NCBI GenBank assembly: GCA_026419785.1
Contig: JAODTK010000333.1
Location: forward strand, 248,001 to 312,000
DNA length: 64,000 bases
From: Sclerodactyla briareus
Taxonomy: Eukaryota; Echinodermata; Holothuroidea; Dendrochirotida; Sclerodactylidae
Reading direction: 5' to 3'
A program made the position numbers and the translations under genes. This document shows positions 1 to 11,004 of this stretch, piece after piece (position 1 is the first letter of the stretch; every line of letters starts with the position of its first letter). The notes below the pieces were generated by a model. The model was not told the origin of the DNA and did no database searches. It saw nothing but the letters and a program-made list of their open reading frames with translations.

Positions 1-1138
1 AAGATACAAAACCTAAAATGGCGGCCATTGATGTACTGATGGTCAGTTTAAACTAACCATGTGAAAACCTGATGAAAACTAGCTTTCGCAGACTTATCTG
101 GGAAACCCAATGCTCAGGTCACTATGAGGTAAGTTGAGACGGACTGGTGGCTTGGTAATACCACATTTTGAAATTTGCAGCTGATTTGCTTTGAAATTCT
201 TACATGTTCTTTTTTAGATCATTCAGTGCTAATTCCATTGCAAGACTCCGGGGACCAACATTAATGTTGCTATTCAGTTCACACAGTAATTGCAGACATT
301 GTTTTAACACTTCTCCATAAGCAAGAGTGCAAGTGTATCAATTCTGTGAATCTACATTCATATAAATTCACTATTAATAAAGGAGTAAAAATTTAATTTT
401 TCCTTGAATATGTTTTTTTTTTTTTTTTCCCCCTTCCATTACACCAACATTACATATTAGTAGCAAAACCTTTTCTCATTTTCACGTCTCCTCAAATGGA
501 ACGTCAGTTTGGGGTTGTATTTTCCTAATACTCATAGAGTAAAACCTTGATTTAATGGGATAGGGATGTTTAATTTTTTATTTGATCAGATCGCCCATTG
601 GAGAACATTCATAATTAGATATCATTGTTTGTTTTGTCATAACCCCTTCGGAAAACTTCCACGTATATGGATATCAAGGCCAATCTGCCAGGGCCGTCCC
701 CTCCCACAAACACACGCCCAACCCACATCCATTGTTGGAGAACAGCTACTGCAAAGCCTGGATCTGGAAACACTGTCTTCACTGTCTGAGACCCAATCCT
801 CGACCTCATGGTTGGAAACAGACCATGCGGATTAGACTACAGCTCTTTCAAACAGGCTTGTAGCAAAATCTGGTGGTCTGGAGAACGGTCTGAGTGAGCT
901 CTGGTGTGTGTTCAAGAGTCCTCATTTCACATGAGGCTCTCTGTGGATGAGTGTACGTATGAAGAGCCAACAGGGAGGCAGTATTTAGCCAGGTAGTGTC
1001 GGTCGGTAGATCAGGATCAGTGGAATGCATTCCTCGTAAAAGACCATTACAACCAATAAAGATGTGCATGCATTGCCTGAGGATTAACTCGGCGTGGTAC
1101 CTCTCAGCTTCATTGGCAAAAAGGAGAACAAACTCGAG
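1..1138. other. Unassigned sequence
   Basis: No reading frame here has splice signals, a recognisable motif or natural-looking composition. A poly-T tract lies near 412-428. The short open frames near 570-1070 look like chance. Confidence 0.5.
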
Positions 1139-2335
1139 GCACCAATGGGGTGCTGTAGCTCAACTGCATGAATGTCAACCAAGACAAGGTAAATATTGAT
1201 AAAATGTGTCAAGATCCTGAGAACAAGGAGCAGTTCCAAACAATGCCTATTGTGCCCCTTTATGACTTTTTGCATGATCTTCATTTGGCCCGAAGATGTC
1301 TTAGCAGTCAATAATTATTCCACACGCTGGGCCGCAGGGCCAACAGTCGTACTGGGCCACTGGGTCCAAAATTCCTGGGCACCCTGAAGGTACAACAATT
1401 AGACCATCATTATAACTGAAAATCAGCACTATGCAACAGAATTTGTAGGAGATACAAGATTTGGCAGTATTTCAAATATTGGGCCCTTGGCGATTCAAAA
1501 ATGCCCAAAACAACTCCAATGGCCCTCTACCCAAGGACCGTTACATGTAACTCGTTAAATGTATAAGAAAATCAATTGAGCTTTGGAAGGAGATGCATTT
1601 GCAAGCACCATTGTGTGAAATTTCATAAAATGGGCCCACGGGCCCAAGTAGGACCTGGACCCCAAAATTCCTGAACACCCCAAAGGTACGGCTGTTAGAC
1701 CATCATTATGACCGAATGCCAGCACTTTGCAACAAAATTCTTAAGAGAAGAAGAAGCATTGTGTGTAATTCCACAAGATGGCCCTGGGCTTCACACTGGC
1801 CTTGGGCCTAAATTCCTGTGGCACCATGCTGAGGCATAGCAATTGGACCACCATTATGACTGAACATGAGTACTGTGCAACAAAATTTGTAGGAGTTACA
1901 AGATTTTGCGGTATTTCATATAATGGGCCCTAGGGCCCAAACTGGGCCTTGAGCCCAAAATTCCCGAACACCCCCTATGGCCCTCCACCCAAGGACCATA
2001 CACGTAACTTTGAAGAACATCAATTGAATCTTGTGGAGGAGATGCATTTCAAGTACTATTGTGTGAAATTTCATAAAATGGGCCTCGGACCCAAGTGGGA
2101 CCTTGGACCGAAACAAAGTCCTGAACACCTGAAGGTATGGATGTATGACCTCATTATGACGCGCGGAACATCACACTGGCAGCAAATTTGTTAGGTAGGA
2201 CGGAGAACATTTGAAATTTTACCACATAATGGACTATACGCCCCTTAATGACATTCGGACCTTGACCTTCACAGTTGGTCCAAATCAATCACAGAATGAC
2301 TGTTTGGGGGCCAAAAAGGCAATTGTTAACACACT

Positions 2336-2357
2336 GGATAGATAGATAGATAGATAG

Positions 2358-2432
<75 letters not shown>

Positions 2433-2452
2433 CAGATAGATAGATAGATAGA
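2336..2452. repeat. (GATA)n microsatellite inside family A copy 1
   Basis: The tract is tetranucleotide GATA repeats with two AAGATA interruptions and one GACA unit. It sits immediately before the terminal hairpin of the element, as in the other family A copies. The Ile/Tyr/Leu/Ser-rich minus-strand open frames here are produced by the microsatellite. Confidence 0.95.
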
Positions 2453-2470
2453 GTGACATGCAGATTCCAA

Positions 2471-2498
2471 TAGCTCAACCGCATACTGGTTTGAGCTA
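2471..2498 (+). other. Terminal hairpin of family A copy 1
   Basis: The inverted arms are TAGCTCAA and TTGAGCTA (outer part TAGCTCA/TGAGCTA) around a short loop. In copy 2 (61985-62014) the stem is longer, because ACCAGC and GCTGGT also pair. Confidence 0.75.
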
Positions 2499-2501
2499 AA
2501 A

Positions 2502-3219
2502 TGTGAAATGTGAGGGCCTGGGGAACTGTTAGCAACGGAACTTTTTTGAATATATGCCTCTTGCTGAATCCAGCCTTGGTACATTACAGGGATGGGGTAT
2601 CTTCCACCTACCAAGGGCTGTGTTGATGAATGCAAATCCCCCGGGGGGCCAGTGTTTGATGGAGGCGGGTCTTACTATAGTGTACTTTTTTAAGCAGTTG
2701 TCATGTAGGAAATCTGGAGGAAGCTCTCACTCCACGAAACCTTTCGGCTTTCGGCACTTTCCAGTGCTCCAAGCCATTAACTTATTTCATTTGTAGAAGA
2801 TAGAAGGCAGGCCCATAGAGGACCTTTCTAATCCTAAAAATCAGCTCGAAGGGCACATGAATGGATCTTCCAGGTGCCTTACTCGAATGTCGGGAACGAA
2901 TGAGTGACTGGACATCTACGAAAAGGCATTCAACAACAGACATATATTGCCGCCCAAGATAATACTTTGTCACACATCTAATATTAGATTGACTTGTATG
3001 TAGAACATGACAGAGCCGTGGTTTCCATTAGGCATTCAGCACATTAGGGTCATGAGCCCTTGGTTAACTTTTTTGAGTGTCAGTCCCATTATTCCTCATG
3101 TTATAGAAAGGGTCCCAGGCAGTTTTCATGAATTCTGGGACCCCGAGTTGGGTCAACAGAACGCTGGCAGATTGAATGAGGACAGTCTTAGTTACAACAC
3201 CATCAGGATATATACTGAT
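2502..3219. other. Unassigned sequence
   Basis: I see no gene, splice-flanked exon or repeat shared with other parts of the window. Confidence 0.45.
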
Positions 3220-3378
3220 CAGTGTTGTAGTCAAGGCCGGCCTCGATGCCGAATTTGCATGGCCTCGGCCCGGCCTTGCCTCGGTTTGGCTCGGCCGCCA
3301 TAACCTACATACAGTGTACAAACTCAAGAAATGTGTCCCAGCTTTTGCCTTGGCTTGGCTGGCCTCGACTGCATCCTG
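3220..3378. mobile_element. Short hAT-like MITE rich in GGCCTCGG
   Basis: The left end CAGTGTTGTAGTCAAGGCC and the reverse complement of the right end, CAGGATGCAGTCGAGGCC, match as imperfect terminal inverted repeats about 18 bp long. The interior is GC-rich with repeated GGCCTCG and CTTGGC words, unlike the AT-rich flanks. The flanking 8-mers (atactgat and atatgata) match only partly, so the target duplication is weak. CAGTG termini are typical of hAT elements; the assignment is inference. Confidence 0.5.
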
Positions 3379-5062
3379 ATATGATAGGATGAACACTCTA
3401 CCCTCACCTCTGATATAGACATGAATATGGTATGAGGCAGAGGAACTGTACTTTACTGATTGAGTCGTTGACCTGTAGAAAATACACAAAATAGGAGATA
3501 TGATGCAAGGAACCTTTTATTTAACTTTCATCTCATTCAAGGGACAGCAACAGGGAGAATACTAACAGAGTACTAATGTAAGAAACTTAGGAGAGAATGG
3601 ATGCATGGGTTTGAACTCCAACCTCCATAATGTTTTCCCACTGTATTATTGCTCATCACGATTTGGCCAATGAAATTAGTGATAGACCAGATTGCAAAGA
3701 GGATGTTTTATGTGTTTTCATTGTTTTTCTTGGTTCAAGCTTGAATGTTTCTAAACAGAACATCTGCTGCATTTCGTGCACTACCACAGGCCGCAACCCC
3801 GAGGGAGCGGGTGGAAGGGGTGGGTGCAGGGGGAGGTTCGACTCCAACCTTTTTTGAGGGCCTCTATACTATCATACGTTTTTTGGCCACTACGAATAAA
3901 TGCTCATTACTGCTGTGAACCTGAAAAACTCTCAGCAAGAAGTCCCTCATGAATTGTGATATCAGCTAGATTCATCCATAGCAAACTAAGCTTATACAAC
4001 CGGACCGTGCAGTTGGCCTTTAGGAATGAATTCGCATCATTAGCTTCTCTAATCGTGACGATAACTTCACCTCCAAGTAATCATAATGATTCATCTGATG
4101 GGTCCTGTAACCACCTCCTTTTCGTCCTGAACTACTAATGACGAGTGAATGATTATTCCAAATTCCATTTTGAGCAAACTCAGAGTCAGATGTTTTATTC
4201 TGAATTTTTGAGGAGGTGGAGAATGGTAGCCGGGGGGAACAAGGCTCCTCATCCGCATATAGCATGCAGGCTATAGGAGGTGCGTAACGAATACCCATAC
4301 CCATGTAAAAATTCATTTTATGTTACAGGTAGCAAGGTCCACTTTTAGAGTTTAGGGTTAGGTGTTGACGAAACAGTTTTTGGTACAGCTAGGATTAGGG
4401 GTTCCTAGCAAGTAAGTTGAGGTTAGAATGTAATTTGATGAGATGGGTACTTTCAATCAATCATATAAACCACCCTGAGTATATCCGAGGAAGATGAGAC
4501 ATCATTGCAGAACATATAAATAAACGTTTAAAGGATCAGGGAAAATAGGTAATGTCACTAATGATGATGTTTAAACAAATGATGTTTATGAATGTAACAG
4601 AGAGATGCTTGCTGACCTTTTGAAGTCATGCAATAATCTCTCCCTGTCCTCAGAAAGTCAAGACCCTCTAAGAGATGCTCAATTGTAACAGAACCACATA
4701 ACCAGCCCATCCACTCTACTAAACCCAACTGCATACTCTACAAAGAGAGACGTTGGTGAATGTAGAGCCAAATTCACCCACTAACCATTACCAAAATGAA
4801 TAGTGTGTCATGTACTCTTAATCGTATCTCAGAAGAGAGAGACAAGCGGACCAGGCATGTAAACTCATCCTGATTACAAGGTTGTACGTACCCCCAAAAC
4901 AAAAGAGGTTTAATAATTTTCTAGCCCAACCAACCACCACTCATACTCTAATAAGGTACTCATGTACTCCTCATACAGAACATTCCTCCCTTCCTAGTTG
5001 AAACTTGACAGGCATGTTGGACCTACTAAACCCAGAATGCCAAACCAAAGTTTTACAAATCC
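3379..5062. other. Unassigned sequence
   Basis: No supported gene or repeat. Minus-strand frames around 4020-4316 and plus-strand frames around 3630-3857 have no splice context or motif. Confidence 0.45.
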
Positions 5063-5347
5063 CAGGGTATATCTGCTAATCTGGGTAATCAATTCTGTTC
5101 CATGAATTTTACTGACCACTAAGGATTTCATGCTTCTCTATGACATCTCGACAAAATTGAAATTGCGAGGAAGCCGAAGCAACAACAGCAAAAGCTGTGA
5201 GAAAGCGAAAAATTCACTTCATGGAAATTCCATGGACTTTCCAGGACTCAACACCTTTCACTGAACTTCAAAACTTATCAAGGCCTGGATTTTATTGATG
5301 AAATTCCATGACTTTTCCAGGTTTTCCATGACCGAGGGGGAACCCTG
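5063..5347. mobile_element. Possible MITE with ATGGAAAA/CCAGG words
   Basis: The right edge reads, in reverse complement, CAGGGTTCCCCCTCGGTCAT, followed by GGAAAACCTGGAAAAGTCAT. This word pattern recurs in dispersed elements of many invertebrate genomes. The left edge is proposed at CAGGGTATATCTG but the pairing beyond CAGGGT is poor and no target duplication was found. The right half (about 5215-5347) is the better supported part. Confidence 0.3.
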
Positions 5348-5383
5348 AATCCCCTATTTTCCCCCTAAAACTGACCGATTAAT

Positions 5384-6299
5384 CAGTGTTGGGTCGAGGT
5401 CCAGCTAATCCGAGTCAGAGTTCAGGCGAGTCCTCAGCAGCCGGAGTCCGCGTCCAAGACCGAGTCCTTCGCAACCTCCAAGTCCGAGTCAAGTCAGTCC
5501 ATTGTCCCTGAAGTACCGAGTCCCCGAGTCACTATTAACACTTGGCATTGGCAAAAAATAAATGGCCTAGTATTGGATTCAATAGCATGTATGATTGCAG
5601 TTAGATGCGTATTCCCCGGGGAAGTATATGGATAATAATGCACAATCAGCCCAATGGAAATTTCCTATTGAAGTTCCCAAACTTCCTAACCAAGAGCTGG
5701 ATGCTCATCACGAAAGTTCATAGCAATGGCCATGTAATTGCAATTTAGCAATGCCAAAAATAACAGAATAAATGACCTAAACAATCCATATAACCCTAAG
5801 TAGACTCTCCGCCTGCCTATCTACTATTTGGAGGACCATAATAATTTTCAAGAAAACAGTTAGGCATTAAAGTATTTCTTTCTTGCATTTCAATTACGAA
5901 CAGTCAACAATTTCACCCATCTTGCAGACCGTGCGGCAGGCTGCATGTTCTCCCTGTGTGGCATGTGACACATTGGCTGACAGTTGTTCCAGCAGGCAAC
6001 AGCTTAGTAAGATTGGGCTAATTCCAAAGTTGGTATGAGCGAATTTGGACATTGACAAAAAAGATAGCGCAGTATGTCATTATGTTTTGAATCTCAGTGT
6101 TAGATTTTGCATTATTCTTCCTAATAATTTTCAGATTTTTGCAAGGATTTGTGCGTCGGTCTTGAACCTGGAACTCGGACCGAGTCCTCAGCGCCGAGTC
6201 GAGACCGGCCGAGTAAGTCATTTAATCCCGAGTCCGAGTCTGAGTCCTTCAAAATCGGTCTCGAGGACCGAGACCGGAACTTCGAGTCCTCCAACACTG
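5384..6299. mobile_element. hAT-like MITE with GAGTC-rich ends
   Basis: The element opens with CAGTGTTGGG and closes with CCAACACTG, giving perfect CAGTGTTGG termini. Both subterminal regions (about 5390-5530 and 6155-6290) are dense in GAGTCCGAGTC words in opposite orientations, while the 600-bp middle is AT-rich and plain. The flanking 8-mers cgattaat and ctacttat agree at 5 of 8 positions, compatible with a decayed hAT 8-bp target duplication. No transposase is encoded, so this is a non-autonomous copy. Confidence 0.6.
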
Positions 6300-7418
6300 C
6301 TACTTATGCTGAATATATTCATGCATTCATAAGGAGAATATACCTACCAATTGTGAACTCTAATTTCACCTGAAACTTGGAACTAAAAGGTACCAAGAAA
6401 ATCAAAGTTGTTTCAATTTTTCTCTCCCCTAACTGATCTTCCTATACCTTATTCTGATATCAATAGATCAGTTCGGGTCAAATTGGGGGGAAAAACCCCA
6501 TAAACCACGACGTACGGAATATGAATATGAATGAATTACTAGGACACACACAATACAAAACTGTACAAGGCCAAAACCAAAGCTACTAACAGTTGACAGA
6601 CCAAGCACCTATGAAAAATAATCGTGGTTTCTCAATGGTGAAATGGTGAGGATAATAAAGCGCGGTATTCTCAAGACTTGTTGTTGGCACCGAGCATACA
6701 CATGAAAGGCCATTTTAATGAGAGTTGACTGGGCTAAACAAGGAAGGGCATTGCTTAATGACAGTTGAATGGGCCTAACCATGGGTGGCATTGTAACTGA
6801 CAGCTGAGTGGTCAATGTGCTCAAGAGAATAAAGGTAATGTATGAGTTTAGCCATAATATGACAAGACGCGAATTGTGCAAGTAGCTCAGCTATCACTTG
6901 TGTAGTCAAGTGTGCGGTGAACATGATTCCCATTTGTTTGAATGATGACCCACCAAGTGTCAATGATTGGTACATCATAATTTTTTAGTGAATGTCAAGG
7001 GATGACTGTACCATGAACTAAATGTTGTCGCCAAAAAGATCATGTAAAAGGACAACAGAGTGTTGAAGACAACCAGAGACTGCAGAAGTTGCGTTTCTAG
7101 TGGAAAAAAAATGAAATTGTGCTATTATTGGAGCGAAGCATTTGGCTATTGCACAACTGACCAGGGTCTGATCTCGAAATCATGACACCTCACCTTACTG
7201 TTGGTCATTGGACTCTCTATTCAAATCCTACAGGAGTAGGGGCCACTTGACTGTTCAAATAAAATGGCCTGAGAGTGCTCTAGAGGACTTTGAATTCAAA
7301 TTTTCTGAACAAGCCATTTGACATTAACCCGTAGGTGGTGAAGCTGCTTGATTCTTTGATTTGCAGACAGTCAGAAAAACTTGAACAAAAATGTACCAAC
7401 TTTCATTTCACTTGCCAG
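6300..7418. other. Unassigned sequence
   Basis: Nothing supported. The minus-strand open frames at 6609-6978 lack any feature suggesting a gene. Confidence 0.45.
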
Positions 7419-7477
7419 AGAATGCAATCCTCCTCCTTATTGTTTTTGCATATATTGGATCGGCATTGATTTTCAAA
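7419..7477 (+). CDS. Possible short exon encoding one membrane helix
   Basis: A good acceptor (tttcatttcacttgccag) precedes 59 bases ending in AAA before a GTAGGTATG donor. In the open frame the piece reads NAILLLIVFAYIGSALIFK, a hydrophobic stretch ending in G-x-x-x-F like outer helices of two-pore potassium channels. That resemblance is weak because it rests on a single helix. No neighbouring exon was found, and an alternative start ATG lies just upstream at 7391. Low confidence. Confidence 0.22.
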
Positions 7478-8085
7478 GTAGGTATGTCTCAAATATTCTG
7501 TTTATGTTAGAAGGACTAAACAGTTGACAGAATTAATTGTATACAATACTTATCTATCTGTTTCTCAGTGTTTTCCAACTGAAATGTCCTTAGTAGAGAT
7601 TATGGACAGACTATACAAAATTTCTCATGTTATTGGACAGGTTGCACAATGCCTATGCTATGAATATGAAATTGCTAATTGGTCAATGACGATACTGAAC
7701 AATTTGCATGATCATTCATTCAATCTATCCCATTAAAAAAAGATTGAAGCTGTTTGACCACTCAAAACATAATGACCAAAATGACCTCTAGATAACTTTG
7801 CCTCACAAACTCCATTGGTCAATATGTTGTACTGACCACCTCTAATAGTCATTCAATGCAATTTGTGGGAGAAAGAAGCCTCTTTTTCAAATGACTGTCC
7901 AAAATGACAGTCCTGACTCGACCCCCCCCCCCCCCCCCCCCCCCCGCCATACGTAGCAACCAGTCCCTGATTATATGGCCAGGTCCTGATTATCCCAACT
8001 ACCTTTGACCACAATTTAATGAATTTCATTTGATTTTTTTTTCAATTGAAGGATAAGGAGGATCAATCGAATCAATCAGGCAAAA
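7478..8085. other. Unassigned sequence with poly-C tract
   Basis: The only clear feature is an uninterrupted C run at 7922-7945. No gene is visible. Confidence 0.5.
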
Positions 8086-8150
8086 TAGATAGATAGACAT
8101 CCGTGATCACCATAGCTCAATTCAGGCACATGCTGGAGTGAGTTTCAGAA
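8086..8150 (+). mobile_element. Remnant of a family A 3' end
   Basis: A short ATAGATAGATAGA tract is followed by CATCCGTGATCACCATAGCTCAATTCAGG...CTGGAGTGAG. This is a decayed version of the microsatellite plus TAGCTCAA...hairpin end of family A. The rest of the element is absent. Confidence 0.4.
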
Positions 8151-8626
8151 ATTATCAAGGCCAAATGTTTTCCAAATGGAGCCTTCTACCAAAGAGAAAA
8201 TATGACAGAGGGTGAATGCCAAAAAAAATGCACTGGAGGGTGGCTGAAGCCTCAGCCCCCCCTGGAACCGCTTCCCAAAAACTCCGTGACAGCTTGGTAG
8301 GACCTCTCAACGATTCCATGCAACAATACAATTTAAGGGAGGCGTACAGGCCCACTCTCATTTCAACAGGAGGAAAAAGCTGCGTGGACCTTACCATCAT
8401 TGAATGCATATTTTCCTGCAGTGAGGCAGGGTACAGCCTCCATGGCCTGAGAGGGGGCAGCTGGTAGGGTCTGGATCACCTCCTGCATGAGATGATGGGG
8501 CTGAACTCAGAGACGAAGAAAGTCTGGAGCTGACGCGCAAGACCTAATACATGGGAAATGATGAAAAAGACAGTGAGAGAGGGTGGACTTAAATGTTGGA
8601 GGAAGGTAATGGGAACTTATATGCCC
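8151..8626. other. Unassigned sequence
   Basis: Open frames on both strands overlap at 8155-8467 and neither has gene-like features. Confidence 0.4.
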
Positions 8627-8983
8627 CTTCACACTAGGCAATTTTCAGACAACCAGTTGTGTAATTGTACTCAAATGGCGTATCAAGGACTTGTCTCAGG
8701 AAGGGAAGGGGTAGACGTTGGGAAAAAGGCAAGTGCGCCCCTCAGATACAGTTTCACCATCCCTATTGCATATGAAATGAATTTATGGGCCCTTAGACAA
8801 GCTGCTGCAATATTCGAGAGCAACATAGTGTTTGAACGTATAATGACGTTAAAAAAAGTTGTTTTCGTGTTAAAAAATTCAATTGGTCCACAGGGGTCAT
8901 GGGGGGTTTGAACCCCTCCCCCCTTGCATATGGCACTGGTGTAGTCCTTTTTTTCTTTGATAAATATGGAGCCTAGTGTGATG
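8627..8983. mobile_element. Candidate MITE flanked by TCACACTAGGC inverted repeats
   Basis: CTTCACACTAGGC at 8627-8639 is repeated in inverted form (GCCTAGTGTGATG) at 8971-8983, 12 of 13 positions matching. The 330-bp interior encodes nothing recognisable. No target duplication is clear, so the class is unknown. Confidence 0.4.
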
Positions 8984-10082
8984 TGTGAGCCGGACAACTG
9001 GCAACCCGCTGTGGACAGTGCTTAGCCCCCACACATCAGGTCTAGCCTTTACAGACCTGCTAGTAATGGACCAGGGCAGTGCAGCCTAGTCAAACAGTCC
9101 CAGCTGCCCCAGTGCAACACCAGTACTCATCACAGATGAGTAACAGAATTACGTAGTGCGATGATCGGTAGTTAGAGTGTGCTACCACCAAACTTTTTCT
9201 GATTTCTCGGGGGCAACGTGGCCAGACAATTTTTGATTCTTCCGACCCAGGGGAAAAACTATTTTGCTTCATCTTGGGAACCGACCCCACAAGTATTGGG
9301 TTACAAGCCTGATCACCAGACCACTAGTTGTAGAGTCACAGATATCTCTTGGACAGCAGTTCCATACAGGGTCCATTGAAGATCAAGGGAAGTATGAACC
9401 AAATTGTATTCAAATCAGGGGTACCAAAATTTACAATTCTGACATGCTATGCATGGGAGTATTTTCTTCCCCATTGTGATGTCATGTGGACATTGTACAA
9501 TATAGGGTTTGCTTCTTCAACTATCTCATCAATTGAAAATTAGTTCGCCGATTGGATTTCGTTGATATACTAAATCAGACGGTATCATCATCTTTAAAGT
9601 CACATTATGCTCTTCCAGGACCTTCAAATACACAGAAGGTTTTTATTTCCTACTCCCAGATAGCTGGCCAGCCAGTTTTTATCTCTATTAGATGCATGTG
9701 AGTGGAGGATACTCCCTGCATGGGAGGGGGGGGGGGAATGGGGGGGGCTCAAGAATTGGGATGATAGAAGGCAGTGTCTGTGAACTGTGCTGTTTTTTTT
9801 TAACGGGAACCTCTAGTACACAAGAGCTGGCCACTCTGCTGGTCCCTGTGTCACTCTCCACTCCCCAGTGCATTCATATGTGAGAGTGACACATCCCATT
9901 GGACGATATTATACCTTGTCATACCTGTAAAATCCTGCAAATATTCTTGATTTTCTTTCAAAATTACAAGTTGATTTCACCAAAAATATGAGAGCCATGC
10001 AGATTGTCGAGTCTATACTGAGGTGATCAATTGATGCCAATGCTGTGACATTCATTACTGGATGTCTGTATAAAGGACCTTC
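8984..10082. other. Unassigned sequence with G-rich tract
   Basis: G runs occur at 9725-9751. I see no supported gene or repeat family member. Confidence 0.45.
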
Positions 10083-10254
10083 CTAATAGTCATTCCCAGT
10101 GTTGTCTTCCAAAAAAAACTGCAATTTACAAGATTCAATGTGCCAGATCAATATTTCAAAAGATGTTATACTATGTTCCGCTGTGATGAAAAGCCGCTGT
10201 CTAGGGACCAGAACATTCTGCGAGCTCAGGATTCCACTCTGAAAATTGAGGTGA
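10083..10254 (-). CDS. Candidate last exon downstream of the EF-hand exon (minus strand)
   Basis: On the minus strand a strong acceptor (ttttatattcttttctttcccag) precedes this block. Splicing it to the exon at 10810-11004 joins GG to T, rebuilding a Gly codon. The frame then stays open as HLNFQSGILSSQNVLVPRQR and onward to a TAG at 10083-10085, 57 codons in all. Phase agreement and the continuation of the EF-hand loop (D-x-D-x-D-G-x-L) support a real splice. Against it, loop position 12 is Ser instead of the usual Glu, and the C-terminal half is not recognisable. A second frame reads SPQFSEWNPELAECSGP before a stop. The protein function is unknown. Confidence 0.4.
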
Positions 10255-10690
10255 CTGGGAAAGAAAAGAATATAAAAGTAAAATGTCAATAGTTGTTTAA
10301 AACAGTTAATGAAATGGGGGAAAAATACCATACTAGAAGTATGATATCTCAAATTAGAGGAAAAAACATGAAGCAGTATTTTATTAGTTTGGTGGAGTAA
10401 GTTAATGATGGAAGAAATGATGTCGTTTTTTAGCAGTGCTGTTCCTCAGTTGTCAATATTGATACACCAGCGCAACTAATGGATGAGGCTGATATTTAAT
10501 AATGGTTGCAATAGTGGGGGACAGAAATCCTTATCTACAGATCTGAACCCCATTTCATTACCTGTTCCTTAGCAGTACAAAGTCCCAGTACAAAATGTGA
10601 GGTATTCAAGGATCAATATCGCATCTACCTTCCCTCAAACCAACCTGCATCGGTCCACTTGCCCTTTATGACGGGGTCTACCCAATGCTC
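10255..10690. other. Probable intron, proximal part
   Basis: This lies between the two exon candidates on the minus strand. It is AT-rich, with a pyrimidine-rich acceptor side next to 10254. No other feature is visible. Confidence 0.35.
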
Positions 10691-10790
10691 CCAGGGTAAC
10701 AACGCACCTGGGAAAATTGAAAACACCGGAGGGAACAACGGACCGTCGAACAGCGAACCTCGGAAACATCGAACCTTGGGAACATTGACA
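10691..10790. repeat. Short degenerate repeat of GAAC words
   Basis: The words GGGAAAATTGAAAAC, GGGAACAACGGAC, CGAACCTCGGAAACATCGAA and CCTTGGGAACATTGACA follow one another, suggesting a degenerate repeat of roughly 20 bp. It lies in the candidate intron directly beside the EF-hand exon donor. Confidence 0.45.
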
Positions 10791-10809
10791 TAGCCCCCTT
10801 ATGACTTAC

Positions 10810-11004
10810 CCATCCTTGTCAGTATCCAGCCTGCTGAACCTCATCCTTAGTTGCTGCATCCGTTCCTCTGGAATGAAGTTCTGCAGGGAGGGTACTGATA
10901 GCAGTAGGTCTGGAGTTGACGTGTTGCCACTCTACATTCCTTTCCTGCGATGGGTGCTCCTGCGTAGGAGAGGAGCTTGTCTCCATAGCATCTGATGAAC
11001 TAAT
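10810..11004 (-). CDS. Candidate EF-hand protein exon (minus strand)
   Basis: The minus strand shows acceptor tttgcctttgcggag, then coding-like sequence, then a consensus donor (ATGG|GTAAGTCAT). The second half reads LQNFIPEERMQQLRMRF followed by SRLDTDKDG, the entering helix and first six loop residues of an EF-hand (Asp at loop positions 1, 3 and 5, Gly at 6). The loop is interrupted by the intron and continues in phase in the exon ending at 10083. The first half is open in another frame, reading ISSSDAMETSSSPTQEHPSQ, so one frameshift near 10900-10930 separates the two halves: an assembly indel or a true lesion. EF-hand loops bind calcium. The exact protein cannot be named. It may belong to the same gene as the blocks at 13614-16329, but the phases do not prove it. 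Confidence 0.55.

Larger units (their letters stand above)
1139..2501 (+). mobile_element. Dispersed repeat family A, copy 1 (near full length, with microsatellite and 3' hairpin)
   Basis: This copy aligns by eye along its whole length with 60622-62014 in the same orientation. Both start near a GTGCTGTAGCTC motif. Both carry several degenerate internal blocks of the type GGGCCC...CCCAAAATTCCTGAACACCCC followed by ACCATCATTATGAC, so the body is itself an imperfect tandem repeat. The body ends in a GATA microsatellite (2336-2452), a GAGTGACATGCAGATTCCAA segment and a hairpin (2471-2498), followed by A. No protein is encoded. A body plus microsatellite plus terminal stem-loop ending near CTAA is the plan of Helitron/Helentron-derived non-autonomous elements such as DINE-1. 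The family assignment is inference; the repeat itself is certain. Confidence 0.8.

Noticed and set aside
2285..2635. Ser/Ile/Tyr/Leu-rich minus-strand frames
   Set aside because: They are a translation of the GATA microsatellite.
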